A stretch of DNA of 55,000 nucleotides from Paenibacillus sp. JNUCC32. Lineage in GTDB: Bacteria > Bacillota > Bacilli > Paenibacillales > Paenibacillaceae. The stretch's first letter is position 1. The number at the start of each line of letters is the position of its first letter. The stretch is taken from NCBI RefSeq assembly GCF_014863545.1, contig NZ_CP062260.1, positions 5,540,001 to 5,595,000 on the forward strand. Reading direction: 5' to 3'. Below are positions 10,637-19,286 of this stretch, piece after piece. The position numbers and the translations under genes were made by a program. The notes below the pieces were generated by a model that had not been told where the DNA came from, did not search any database, and saw only the letters and a program-made list of their open reading frames with translations.

Positions 10637-10803
10637 ATATTAAACATATTTAATCCACAATCATAAGCCCAAGCAATAGTTTACTCTGTGCCTTGTCTGC
10701 TTGTCAAGAGAAGAACCAACCTCAAAATTCCCCAATCGGCCGACATCGTAAAACAGAGTCATAAACCATGCGGACTGGCTTAAATTCCGAGCGGAATGAC
10801 AGA

Positions 10804-11367
10804 TTAATCTCTGTCGTCTTCCTCGAATTCTTCCTCTTCCAGATCTTCTTCCTCGGAATCCGCATCTTCGTCATCCAATTCGTCATCATCCAGAACAACG
10901 TCCTCATCTACATCATCGTCAGCATCGTCATCATCCGGGAAGAGATCGTCGTGATCATCGTCTTCATCGTCGATGCTGTCGAAATCCTCTTCGGCATCGT
11001 CACCGCTATAGGTATCCTCTTCATCCGTGAAGTCATCGTCATCGTCGTCTTCATCATTGATGATCCGCGGACGTTTGGCGTTCGCAATCGGATCTTCGGA
11101 CTTCTCCAGCGGATACCAGCGCTTTAGTCCCCACAGATTCGTACCTACACATGCGAAACGTCCGTCTATATTGATCTCGGTATATAACTGGGCAATCGTT
11201 TCGTTAATTTCCTGTTCCGTAAAGCCGCGAAGCTTGGCCACCTCATTCATCAGGTCACGGTAATAATACGGCGTATTCGCCGCCTTCAGAACCATAAAAG
11301 CCAGGTCAACCATCGGGATTTCCTGAATCTTCTCCGGATCGATCTTTAAATTGAGCGGATTACTCAC
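10804..11367 (-). CDS. rpoE: DNA-directed RNA polymerase delta subunit
   Basis: Firmicute-specific RNA polymerase subunit that increases recycling and affects response to initiating NTP concentration. It has 187 residues. About 1-90 form the winged-helix HARE-HTH domain (YTEINIDGRF, NLWGLKRWYP), and from about residue 100 nearly every residue is Asp or Glu, the disordered nucleic-acid-mimicking tail typical of delta. The start is the GTG at 11365-11367 with AGAGGA about 11 bases upstream; an in-frame TTG eight codons earlier would include that site. Transcribed towards pyrG, as in Bacillus, but with its own terminator. Confidence 0.93.
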   Translation of the reverse strand: MSNPLNLKIDPEKIQEIPMVDLAFMVLKAANTPYYYRDLMNEVAKLRGFTEQEINETIAQLYTEINIDGRFACVGTNLWGLKRWYPLEKSEDPIANAKRPRIINDEDDDDDDFTDEEDTYSGDDAEEDFDSIDDEDDDHDDLFPDDDDADDDVDEDVVLDDDELDDEDADSEEEDLEEEEFEEDDRD

Positions 11368-11398
11368 TAACGCACACTTCCTCTCACACAATCTTCAC

Positions 11399-11426
11399 GT
11401 TATACCCTCAACATATCCATTATCAA
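11399..11426 (-). promoter_or_regulatory. Sigma-A promoter of rpoE
   Basis: Minus strand: -35 TTGATA (11421-11426), 16-base spacer, -10 TATAAC (11399-11404). It lies about 30 bases from the GTG start. In the rest of the 365-base divergent gap to the subtilase gene (11427-11732) I see only a short hairpin near 11500-11530 and no clear plus-strand promoter. Confidence 0.65.
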
Positions 11427-11732
11427 AACTAAGTAAAACCTATTTGGAAATAAAAATCAAGTTTTTATGCTCCATTACCCATCAGATACCAAATGGAAAA
11501 AGACGGAGACGATTCTCTCCGCCTTCTGACTGTACCCGCCCCTAGGATCGACTCCTTACGGGATAGATAAGAGAACCTTGATATTCTCTCCATGTATCTT
11601 ATGTTAGCCCTGCTGCTTTGACACGGTAAACAGGGCCTATTTCCCGGAAAAAGGGCAACATCCCATTCGGGCACTCTCCCCGGCTCATACAATACTGAAG
11701 CAACGGTTCATCGAGAAGGGAGATTGCCACAC

Positions 11733-12881
11733 ATGGATTACACCCGGATCATGCAATCACTACTTGCAGAGACGAACCCTATGCGGAACGTCCGGGAAAT
11801 GAACCGGCGGCTCCTCACGTTTCATGACCCTCAGCTGTACCAGAAATGCATCCGCGAATGGAACCGGCTCGCAGGGAAAAGGCGTTTCCCGAGTTCGGTC
11901 AGCCGCTCGCCGCTTACTCGTACCATCATCGCTCCAGCTCCCCAAACCGCGAAGTTTGAAGCGGAGTTTCGGAACGAACTGATGGTTGAAGAGGATGAAC
12001 AGGTTCATATCCACGCCATACAGGGGACAATAGGAACGCTAACCGGGATCCCATGGGGTATCAAGCAAATCAAAGCCCCTCAAGCCTGGTCTACCTCGAC
12101 AGGACACCGCGTGAAGATTGCCGTTATCGACACAGGGGTGGATTTCGGTCACCCGGATCTGAAGTATTCGCTGACCCGAGGGGTCAACCTCGTCCATCGC
12201 AACATCCCGCCTTATGACGACAATGGGCATGGAACGCATATCTCGGGCACCATCGCTGCAGCAAACAGCACCCAAGGTATGATCGGCGTTGCTCCCAGAT
12301 CTGTCGTGTATCCGGTCAAAGCCTTTGATCACAACGGCTCCGCCTTCGTGTCGGATATCATTCTGGCCATCGACTGGTGCGTGCGGGCCGAGATCGATAT
12401 CATCAATATGAGTTTCGGCATGCAGACCCGAAGCCGCACGCTGCTGGATATCGTAAGCAAGGCCAACCAAGCAGGCGTCCTCATTGTGGCCTCTTCCGGC
12501 AATGACGGCAAACGCCGTACCGCGGACTATCCTGCCCGTTATCCCCAAACGATATCCGTCGGAGCTACCGACCGCAGCCGGAGAATCCCCGGCTTCAGCA
12601 ACCGCGGGCAATTTGTCGATATTTATGCGCCCGGAGATAAAATCGTGTCAGCCTGGCTGCAGGGAAAATACCACGAAATGAGCGGCACTTCCATGGCCAC
12701 TTCACACGTCAGCGGAGCAATCGCCCTGCTGCTTGCCCAGAAGCCTGACTTGAAAAAAACAGCTACGATCAAGGCCCTGCTGCGGCGCACCTCCTCCCCC
12801 CTTAAGCTCAAAAAAGGATACAGCGCCTCCGATGGAGAGGTAAATGCCTTGAAATTTTTGCGCGAGGGCATGAAATTATAA
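11733..12881 (+). CDS. Subtilisin-family (S8) serine protease without signal peptide
   Basis: Serine endopeptidase of 382 residues. The catalytic triad is D133 in AVIDTGVD, H166 in NGHGTH and S320 in SGTSMA, with the oxyanion N257 in SSGND. Residues 1-100 form a basic, Arg-rich leader of a kind I do not recognise, probably a propeptide or regulatory domain. There is no hydrophobic signal sequence, so an intracellular location or non-classical release is inferred, as for B. subtilis AprX or IspA, to which the match is only general. ATG 11733 is preferred because GGGAG stands 10 bases upstream; the TTG at 11724 is too close to it. It is the only plus-strand gene between argS and rpoE. Confidence 0.9.
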   Translation: MDYTRIMQSLLAETNPMRNVREMNRRLLTFHDPQLYQKCIREWNRLAGKRRFPSSVSRSPLTRTIIAPAPQTAKFEAEFRNELMVEEDEQVHIHAIQGTIGTLTGIPWGIKQIKAPQAWSTSTGHRVKIAVIDTGVDFGHPDLKYSLTRGVNLVHRNIPPYDDNGHGTHISGTIAAANSTQGMIGVAPRSVVYPVKAFDHNGSAFVSDIILAIDWCVRAEIDIINMSFGMQTRSRTLLDIVSKANQAGVLIVASSGNDGKRRTADYPARYPQTISVGATDRSRRIPGFSNRGQFVDIYAPGDKIVSAWLQGKYHEMSGTSMATSHVSGAIALLLAQKPDLKKTATIKALLRRTSSPLKLKKGYSASDGEVNALKFLREGMKL

Positions 12882-12925
12882 ATTCGGTTCATCAGCAACG
12901 CAAACGCCCATTTCGTTCACGCATT

Positions 12926-12960
12926 AAAACAGCCGTCTTTCCAAAGAAAGACGGCTGTTG
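12926..12960. terminator. Bidirectional terminator between the subtilase and argS
   Basis: Perfect 14-base arms aacagccgtctttc / gaaagacggctgtt. T follows on the minus strand (TTTTAATG) and a weaker T-rich stretch on the plus strand, serving two convergent genes. Confidence 0.8.
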
Positions 12961-12992
12961 GCTGTTATGGCATATGAAAGGGAAGCCCCTTC

Positions 12993-14672
12993 TTACATGC
13001 GTTCCGGCGCCGATACGCCCATCAGGCGAAGCACGTTGGCAATGACCGTGCGGACGGCTGCCAGCAAAGCAAGGCGGGCTTGCGTTTGATTCGCGTCTTC
13101 CGTAATGACGCGTTCGGCTCTGTAGTAGCTGTGGAACAAGGAGGCCAGTTCATATACATACCGGATAAGCCGGTGCGGTGCATAGTTCTCCGCAGCAAGC
13201 GACACTTCCTGCGGGAGTTCTCCCATTTTGCGCAAAATGTCGTATTCATGCTCGGCGGTCAGAACGCTCAGGTTCACGTCGGCAAGCGGCAGGAGGCTAA
13301 CGCCTTGCTCCTCCGCTTGGCGGAATACGCTGCAAATGCGTGCGTGCGCATACTGTACGTAGAAGACCGGATTCTCGTTGGACGTGGACACCGCCAGATC
13401 CATGTCGAAATCCAAATGCGAATCCATGCTGCGCATGGTGAAGAAATAGCGGATCGCGTCCACGCCGACCTCATCCATCAAATCTTCCATCGTGACCGCT
13501 TTACCGGTACGCTTGGACATCTTCACCTTCTCGCCGTCCTGGAACAGGCTGACCATCTGGGCGATCAATACGATGAGTTTGTCCGGGTCATTGCCGAGCG
13601 CCTCCATGGCAGCCTTCATGCGCGGAACGTAACCATGGTGGTCGGCTCCCCAAATATTCAGGATCTTGTCATAGCCGCGCTCGTATTTATTGCGGTGGTA
13701 CGCAATATCCGGCGTCAGGTAGGTATACGTTCCGTCATTCTTGACGAGGACGCGGTCTTTGTCATCCCCATAATCGGTGGTGCGGAGCCAGGTTGCCCCA
13801 TCCTTCTCGTAAGCTTCGCCCTTGGCTTTCAGTTCTTCCAGGGATTTCTCCACCAGTCCATCCTCATACAGGGACGTTTCGCTAAACCACTCGTCAAAAT
13901 GGACGCGGAATCGATTCAAATCGCGTTTGATTTTACCAAGTTCCTTCTCAAGCCCGAATTGACGCAGGAATGCCGTTCTCTCGCCAGGATCCATCGATAG
14001 CAAGGAATCGCCTTTTTCGGCTACGAGCTCTTTGGCAAACCCTTTGATATCCTCGCCATGGTATCCGTCTTCAGGCATTTCGGCATCCTGGCCGAGCTCC
14101 TGCAAATAGCGGGCTTCGAGGGATTTAACCAGGTTCACTACTTGGTTGCCTGCATCATTGATGTAGTATTCGCGCGTAACTTCGTATCCTGCAAAATCAA
14201 GCACATTGCAAAGGGCATCGCCTACCGCCGCTCCGCGGGCATGTCCAAGATGCAGGCTTCCGGTTGGATTGGCGCTGACAAACTCCATCTGGACCTTTTG
14301 CCCTTCGCCCGTAGCGATCCGCCCGTAGTTATCGCCCTGCTCTTGTACCAATGCCACGATCGGATAGAGATACCCCTTGTCCAAGGTAAAGTTAATAAAC
14401 CCGGGCCCGGCGATCTCCGCTTTCTCAATGGAAGCCTTTGCCGTATCCAAATGTTCCAGGATAGCTTCGGCGATTTGCCGCGGGTTCTTCTTGGCAATCC
14501 GCGTCAGCTGCATCGCTACGTTCGTGGCCAAGTCGCCGTGCGACTTATCCTTCGGAACTTCCAGCGTAATGGCGGGCAGCTCCTCGCGGGACACCAGTCC
14601 GGCAGCTACGGCAGCGTCTCCTACCGCCTCTGCAACCAGCCCGTTAATGTGATCTAATGGATTCATAGTCAT
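12993..14672 (-). CDS. argS: Arginyl-tRNA synthetase
   Basis: Class I aminoacyl-tRNA synthetase charging tRNA-Arg. It has 559 residues. The N-terminal additional domain covers about 1-110, the HIGH-type signature is HLGH in [15 protein letters not shown], the KMSK signature is intact (KMSKRTGKA), and a C-terminal DALR anticodon-binding domain ends with the usual GVxxPERM. Its ATG overlaps the TGA of the upstream DUF1934 gene by four bases (ATGA), indicating translational coupling; AGGAGG lies 10 bases upstream. A second ATG two codons later is possible. The DUF1934 gene-argS pair is conserved in Bacillus (ywiB-argS). Confidence 0.98.
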   Translation of the reverse strand: MTMNPLDHINGLVAEAVGDAAVAAGLVSREELPAITLEVPKDKSHGDLATNVAMQLTRIAKKNPRQIAEAILEHLDTAKASIEKAEIAGPGFINFTLDKGYLYPIVALVQEQGDNYGRIATGEGQKVQMEFVSANPTGSLHLGHARGAAVGDALCNVLDFAGYEVTREYYINDAGNQVVNLVKSLEARYLQELGQDAEMPEDGYHGEDIKGFAKELVAEKGDSLLSMDPGERTAFLRQFGLEKELGKIKRDLNRFRVHFDEWFSETSLYEDGLVEKSLEELKAKGEAYEKDGATWLRTTDYGDDKDRVLVKNDGTYTYLTPDIAYHRNKYERGYDKILNIWGADHHGYVPRMKAAMEALGNDPDKLIVLIAQMVSLFQDGEKVKMSKRTGKAVTMEDLMDEVGVDAIRYFFTMRSMDSHLDFDMDLAVSTSNENPVFYVQYAHARICSVFRQAEEQGVSLLPLADVNLSVLTAEHEYDILRKMGELPQEVSLAAENYAPHRLIRYVYELASLFHSYYRAERVITEDANQTQARLALLAAVRTVIANVLRLMGVSAPERM

Positions 14673-15094
14673 GATTCATGTGCCTCCTGAATAGTCAAAC
14701 TGATCGAAAAGTGTCCCGAAAACTCGTCAAACACATATAAATCATACGCCCAAGCCGCTCGTCCGGTCACGCCCTCTAGCGCTAGCTCCAGACGCTGGGT
14801 GTGCGTAGACAGATTAAATGAAGTGAACGGGGAGCGATAATATCCAGGCAATTGCAGTCCCAGCTTAAACGCCTGCTCGGACTCCACCTCGCCATGACGG
14901 ATCAGCTTCAGCTCGTCCTCCGTCAGTTTGAGCATGGCCCGGGTTTCCCCTTGATGCGGTCCAAGCGCCGGCTCCGTATAGCGCACATACAGCACCTTCC
15001 CCTTGATAAACGCCTCTGCGGGAAGCTCCTGTATCGTATTCTCTCCTTCGTGAAGGCTCTGAAGACGGATGTTCACTTGTTTTCGGTCTTTCAT
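14669..15094 (-). CDS. DUF1934 (YwiB-like) beta-barrel protein
   Basis: 141 residues resembling B. subtilis YwiB, a small calycin-like beta-barrel of unknown function encoded directly upstream of argS. The pattern [11 protein letters not shown], then [18 protein letters not shown], is typical of the family; there is no signal peptide or membrane segment. The stop overlaps the argS start by four bases. AGAGGA stands six bases before the ATG. Cytoplasmic function is unknown; the coupling to argS is the only clue. The 126 bases upstream hold nothing I can name. Confidence 0.85.
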   Translation of the reverse strand: MKDRKQVNIRLQSLHEGENTIQELPAEAFIKGKVLYVRYTEPALGPHQGETRAMLKLTEDELKLIRHGEVESEQAFKLGLQLPGYYRSPFTSFNLSTHTQRLELALEGVTGRAAWAYDLYVFDEFSGHFSISLTIQEAHES

Positions 15095-15220
15095 GTACGT
15101 TCCTCTTTTCCTTACCTATTGTATTACTATATCCAGTATAGCCTTGCAATTCAAATGAGGATTTTAGCAAAAGTATAGAAACATGTCTTTCGTCGTATTC
15201 GGAGAGGTTGGAGCGCATCC

Positions 15221-15739
15221 TTAATTCCCATATTTTTCGGCCCATTGCTCGCGCCATTCCCCGAAACTGTTACCCGTGATTTCCTCCAAGGTCTTTCCAT
15301 CAATGGAATAAGGAGCTCCAGCTAAATCGTTCCGATCGGGGAACGAGGTTCCCCCGATGACCTTCCCCTCCGACATCATCACGAACAAGGCCGTATTCGT
15401 ATTATACATGCGGTCAAGCGGATGCCCGGAAACCTTGAATCGATAGGTGACAATTTCTTTTCCGTAATAGTTTGCCGGATCTTGGCTCTGTACACTCCAT
15501 GTCTGAATATAGGGGATTGCGCCGTTACCAGGTGCGAGAAGAGATTTCTCAAGCGTATAAGTAATCGGTTTACTGGAGTGGCTTACAATCTTATAGCCCA
15601 GCGATTTCACGTAAGAGGCCGCTATCTTCTGTTCTTCGGACATGGGTTTGCCGAAATGAACGCTTAGTTGCATGAATGAATATAGGATTACGATGCTTAA
15701 ACCAATACCTGCCCATAACCAAATACGATTTCTCTTCAT
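15221..15739 (-). CDS. Membrane-anchored hypothetical protein
   Basis: 172 residues. Residues 5-25 form one hydrophobic segment after MKRNR, so the protein is probably anchored with its C-terminus outside. The external part has a region YVKSLGYKIVSHSSKPITY that loosely recalls DUF4830-type domains, and later a GGTSFPD turn. The start at 15737-15739 is chosen because GGGAGG is six bases upstream; an upstream frame extension has no ribosome binding site. No catalytic motif is visible and no operon partner is obvious, although the surrounding genes run the same way. Confidence 0.7.
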   Translation of the reverse strand: MKRNRIWLWAGIGLSIVILYSFMQLSVHFGKPMSEEQKIAASYVKSLGYKIVSHSSKPITYTLEKSLLAPGNGAIPYIQTWSVQSQDPANYYGKEIVTYRFKVSGHPLDRMYNTNTALFVMMSEGKVIGGTSFPDRNDLAGAPYSIDGKTLEEITGNSFGEWREQWAEKYGN

Positions 15740-15868
15740 AAGCAGCCTCCCCATTACGTCGACCTGGCCTTTCATAGGATTAGAATACCAAAAAATTGAA
15801 ATCAATGGGCGGTCAAGAAAAAGAATAGGCCTGATTCAAGAAGAATCAGGCATGATCCATACTATAGG

Positions 15869-16540
15869 TTACAGCGGAAGCAAGGATACCTTCTCCCGTG
15901 CGTCCAGCTTGGCCACCATGTCGTTCCAGGCTTGCGGTTTCTCGGGCAGCACCGAATAGTATCGTCTCAAGAAGTTGGCAATCAGCTCCGCTGGCAATTC
16001 ATCAACGGCATCGTCGCCCGGCATGAAGCAAAAATCAAGCCCGCTCACCGCTTCGCCATCGTTGTTCCAGGACGGATGCACATAGTCGATATCCGTGCGT
16101 TTGTAACCCAGATGCGACAGGACTTCGCGGCGAACGAACGGATCCATCGGCTTCACGCCGCCGAATGCATGGTCCTGCACCCGATATGGATCGTAAATCT
16201 CGGCAAACATGCCGAACAGCTCTTTGCCGTTTGCTGCCGCCAATTGATTCAGATCCTTCAAGCGATGTTGTGCCAGGAATCGGCCGATGCCGAGCCCTTC
16301 ACGCCCGATAATGGTAAAATCGGTCATCGCCACGTTCCAGTCCTCGTAATAGCGGTATTCCGTCGTACCCACCACTTCGTCCTCATGCAGGGCAACAAAT
16401 ACCCGAATGCCCGGGTCTTCGAGCGGCTCTTTCCATAAGCTGAATTCCAGCACCTCTTCCGGAGGGAACACTTCCTTCATGAGATCGTGCATTTTGCGAA
16501 ACAAGGGATCGTCGATGCTCGTAATGCGGATATATTCCAT
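15869..16540 (-). CDS. GNAT-family acetyltransferase
   Basis: 223 residues. The core of about 45-110 has the acetyl-CoA fold pattern: VFVALHEDEVVGTTEYR, then a strand FTIIGREGLGIGRFLAQHRL with the G-x-G-x-G/R acetyl-CoA loop in a variant form (REGLGIGRF). The long C-terminal part (YVHPSWNNDGEAVSGLDFCF) is unlike small GNATs; I do not know its substrate. AAGGAGG precedes the ATG by about 11 bases. The neighbour upstream is another GNAT gene with a separate start, 93 bases away. Confidence 0.75.
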   Translation of the reverse strand: MEYIRITSIDDPLFRKMHDLMKEVFPPEEVLEFSLWKEPLEDPGIRVFVALHEDEVVGTTEYRYYEDWNVAMTDFTIIGREGLGIGRFLAQHRLKDLNQLAAANGKELFGMFAEIYDPYRVQDHAFGGVKPMDPFVRREVLSHLGYKRTDIDYVHPSWNNDGEAVSGLDFCFMPGDDAVDELPAELIANFLRRYYSVLPEKPQAWNDMVAKLDAREKVSLLPL

Positions 16541-16633
16541 TAAATTAAAAGCCTCCTTATATATGTAATGAAAATATCTTTTATATTATGAAGATATTCG
16601 AAGCCGTGAAATCATCGTTCATTCTAAACCACT

Positions 16634-17305
16634 TCACCCTCGGAATGGATTCTTCCATTCCATCAAGGCCCCATAATTGCAGGACTCCTCATCCTCCAAA
16701 TACTCTGCCGCTACCCCGACGGGCGTCCGGCCGCACCGGAGCAGGAAGGTAATTACGGGGTCCTTGAGATCCCCCCTGACAACGGCATCCAAATATTCTA
16801 CGGCCGACATTTCGTGCGCATGCCGATGATAGCCGGGCATCCGTCCGCCGCCAAGCAGCCGGTCCAGTCCCCTTTCGATGGTCACGTGATACAGCGACTG
16901 AATCAGCCATTTGCCGAGCCCAAGCTTGCGAAAGCGCGGCCTGACGCAAATGTCGGCGATGTATAGGGTATTTCCGTCCGGCTGATGCGTGCGGATGTAT
17001 CCGTTATCCGTGGCCTCCGCCCAGGAGTGGGCAGGCTCCATCGGATCGTACTCCACAATGAGCGAGGTGATGGACCCGGCGAGCATGCCGTCCACTTCAA
17101 CGCATAGGGCGCCCTCGGGAAACAAGGTGACATGCTGCATCAGCTGTTCCTTGTTCCACCATTGCTCCGGAGGATACGGAGGCGGGAACGTCTCGGATTG
17201 AATGGCGATCAGCTCGTCGAAGTCCGCTTCCGTGTAGCCTCGAATAACAACCGGCACCGGCCGGACGTCGTCGAATACATAAAACTGTTGATGAAACCGG
17301 GCCAT
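16634..17305 (-). CDS. GNAT acetyltransferase resembling the N-terminal half of YhcX
   Basis: 223 residues with a GNAT domain at about 20-170: YIADICVRPRFRKLGLGKWL is the acetyl-CoA binding strand and loop. The ending YGALMEWKNPF resembles the region where B. subtilis YhcX joins its GNAT half to a nitrilase half. Here the nitrilase is a separate gene directly upstream. The start is set at ATG 17303-17305, with AAAGGCGG 10 bases upstream; longer in-frame starts would overlap the nitrilase gene and lack ribosome binding sites. The joint function is unknown. Confidence 0.85.
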   Translation of the reverse strand: MARFHQQFYVFDDVRPVPVVIRGYTEADFDELIAIQSETFPPPYPPEQWWNKEQLMQHVTLFPEGALCVEVDGMLAGSITSLIVEYDPMEPAHSWAEATDNGYIRTHQPDGNTLYIADICVRPRFRKLGLGKWLIQSLYHVTIERGLDRLLGGGRMPGYHRHAHEMSAVEYLDAVVRGDLKDPVITFLLRCGRTPVGVAAEYLEDEESCNYGALMEWKNPFRG

Positions 17306-17352
17306 TTCCTCTACACCGCCTTTTCCCATTTTATCAAACCATGATAAAAGAC

Positions 17353-18210
17353 TTACTCCCAATCCGGATACAAATCCGTACGCCGGTCACGCCATGTCGT
17401 GACGGAGCCCTTCTCGCGCACTTGATATAATAAATCCAGATCGAGATCGGCGGTAATGATCATGTCGTTGTTCAGCTCTCCCTCGGCCAGCAGGCCCTTC
17501 GGCGGGAACGGAATATCGTTCGGCGTAATGATGGCAGCCTGCCCGAAGTTGGCACGCATCAGATCCACGGTAGGCAGCGATCCAACCGTGCCGGTCAGCA
17601 CCACATAGATTTGATTCTCGATGGCGCGGGCATGGCTGGTATAACGCACGCGGTGGAATCCGTGACGATCATCGGTGCAGGACGGACAGAAAATGACGTC
17701 GGCCCCTTTGGCCTTGGCCATGCGCACGATCTCGGGAAATTCGATGTCATAGCAGGTGAGCATCGCAATGGTGCCTTTTTCGGTCTCGAATACTTCGAGC
17801 CCTTCGCCGGCCCCCATGTTCCAGCCGGTTATCTCCGAAGGCGTAATATGAATCTTCGCCTGTTCCGCAATGCGGCCGTCCGGATAGAACAGATGCGCCA
17901 CATTGTACAGCTTCCCTTCCCGGCGAATGACGTGGGTCCCGCCAATGATATGCATGTTATATTGCTTCGCAAAGCCCTGGAACAGCTCGCGGTAACGGTC
18001 TGTGAAATCCGGAAGGTCATTGATCGTTAACGCCTGGCCCTGATCGTCCCCGATGGACATCAGCTGCGTCGTGAAAAATTCCGGAAACAGCACAAAATCG
18101 GCTTCGAACTCCTCCGCCGTTCGGATATAGTGCTCCGATTGACGGGCAAAATCGTCAAAGGATTGAATCGTGTGCAGATGATATTGCACGGCAGAAACGC
18201 GAAATTTCAT
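17353..18210 (-). CDS. Carbon-nitrogen hydrolase (nitrilase family), YhcX C-terminal-half type
   Basis: 285 residues, cytoplasmic. It has the Glu-Lys-Cys triad of the nitrilase superfamily: E44 in LFPEFFTTQ, K119 in AKIHITPSE, and C153 in LTCYDIEFPE. CTDDRHGFHRVRYTSHARAIENQ is followed by the ALENQ-like dimer region. The sequence resembles the C-terminal amidohydrolase half of B. subtilis YhcX. The GNAT partner is encoded 47 bases downstream, so the pair probably acts together in an amide or amino-acid conversion that remains unknown. AAGGAGG lies seven bases before the ATG. Confidence 0.9.
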   Translation of the reverse strand: MKFRVSAVQYHLHTIQSFDDFARQSEHYIRTAEEFEADFVLFPEFFTTQLMSIGDDQGQALTINDLPDFTDRYRELFQGFAKQYNMHIIGGTHVIRREGKLYNVAHLFYPDGRIAEQAKIHITPSEITGWNMGAGEGLEVFETEKGTIAMLTCYDIEFPEIVRMAKAKGADVIFCPSCTDDRHGFHRVRYTSHARAIENQIYVVLTGTVGSLPTVDLMRANFGQAAIITPNDIPFPPKGLLAEGELNNDMIITADLDLDLLYQVREKGSVTTWRDRRTDLYPDWE

Positions 18211-18547
18211 GCTTCTCCTCCTTATGCATGGTTAGATGCTTTCATTATATCGGATTCCGGGCTTAGAGAACATGGGAACATCAAGTCGCCGTCAATTGGA
18301 AACCATAATCTTAAGCGCGTCCCTTAAGGTATACGGTTATCATCGACGGTACCTATGCCAAAGAATGCTCGAATTATGAAAAAATACTCGCCATTCATAC
18401 CCACGCTTAACAATTCTCCTGTATACTGTCGTATGTAAGCCTCTTGTCTATACGATCAATCCCGGCCCTTACAAGCATACACACGAGCCCGTTTTGACTT
18501 TAGGGCTATCAGCTTGCCAAACTATAATGTGAGGTGTTCTGTTCACA
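18211..18547. other. Divergent intergenic region, nothing certain
   Basis: The 337 bases separate the nitrilase gene and the PAP2 gene. A TATAAT on the minus strand (near 18245-18250) lies at a suitable distance for the nitrilase but has no convincing -35. A TATAAT at 18523-18528 on the plus strand is too close to the PAP2 start to be its ordinary promoter. No RNA element or small gene was recognised. Confidence 0.5.
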
Positions 18548-19072
18548 ATGATAACTCGTTCGATGGATTGGCTTCAGCAACATGACCACCTTATCTTCCG
18601 CTGGTTAAACCGCAAGATCAGCAACAAAATGGTGGATTCGATGCTCTCGCTGGTCACCCATATGGGGGGTGCTATCTTTACCATTGTGCTGACACTTTCG
18701 ATAGCGTTTTTTGCACCGGAGCCGTGGGATACGATGGGATGGCAGAGCTTTATCGCACTGTCCCTCAGCTTCCTGATTACGGCTCTCATCAAAAAGAAAC
18801 TGAGACGCATCCGGCCATACCAGGCATTGGAAAAAGTGAGGTTTGAAAAGAAACCGATGAAGGACCATTCGTTTCCTTCCGGACACTCGACGGCCATATT
18901 TTCCATCGTCACGCCATTTCTGTTCGTTACGCCCTGGCTGTCGTTGCTCTTGATCCTGCTGGCCCTTACGGTCAGTCTGTCACGCATTTATCTCGGCTTT
19001 CATTATCCTTCCGATTGTCTGGCGGGCTGTTTCGTCGGCACCGCTTCGGCACTACTGATCGTGCTTAGTTAA
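18548..19072 (+). CDS. PAP2-family membrane phosphatase
   Basis: 174 residues with about five membrane segments. All three phosphatase motifs are present: KKKLRRIRP (KX6RP), SFPSGHS (PSGH) and SRIYLGFHYPSD (SRX5HX3D). This architecture fits undecaprenyl pyrophosphate phosphatases of the BcrC type or related lipid phosphatases facing the outside; the substrate cannot be told from sequence. GAGGTG is 11 bases before the ATG, a rather long spacing. It stands alone with its own terminator. Confidence 0.9.
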   Translation: MITRSMDWLQQHDHLIFRWLNRKISNKMVDSMLSLVTHMGGAIFTIVLTLSIAFFAPEPWDTMGWQSFIALSLSFLITALIKKKLRRIRPYQALEKVRFEKKPMKDHSFPSGHSTAIFSIVTPFLFVTPWLSLLLILLALTVSLSRIYLGFHYPSDCLAGCFVGTASALLIVLS

Positions 19073-19076
19073 ATAA

Positions 19077-19127
19077 CCAGGCATCCTCGCGCAGTTCTCG
19101 CAACTGATGATGGGGCCTGGTTTTTTT
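19077..19127 (+). terminator. Terminator after the PAP2 gene
   Basis: Arms ccaggc / gcctgg around a long, partly self-complementary loop, followed by seven T. Confidence 0.75.
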
Positions 19128-19286
19128 GACCTTCTCATCTGTAGATATCTCACCTAACAACAATTAAACGCCCTTCCTGTATATACTCCTATCATAAAGC
19201 CACAAAAAACATGAAAAAAAATTCGAACCATTCCCGCTGGTAAATCGTACTAACTTATACATTCATAATAAGGAGGTATTTGTTCA

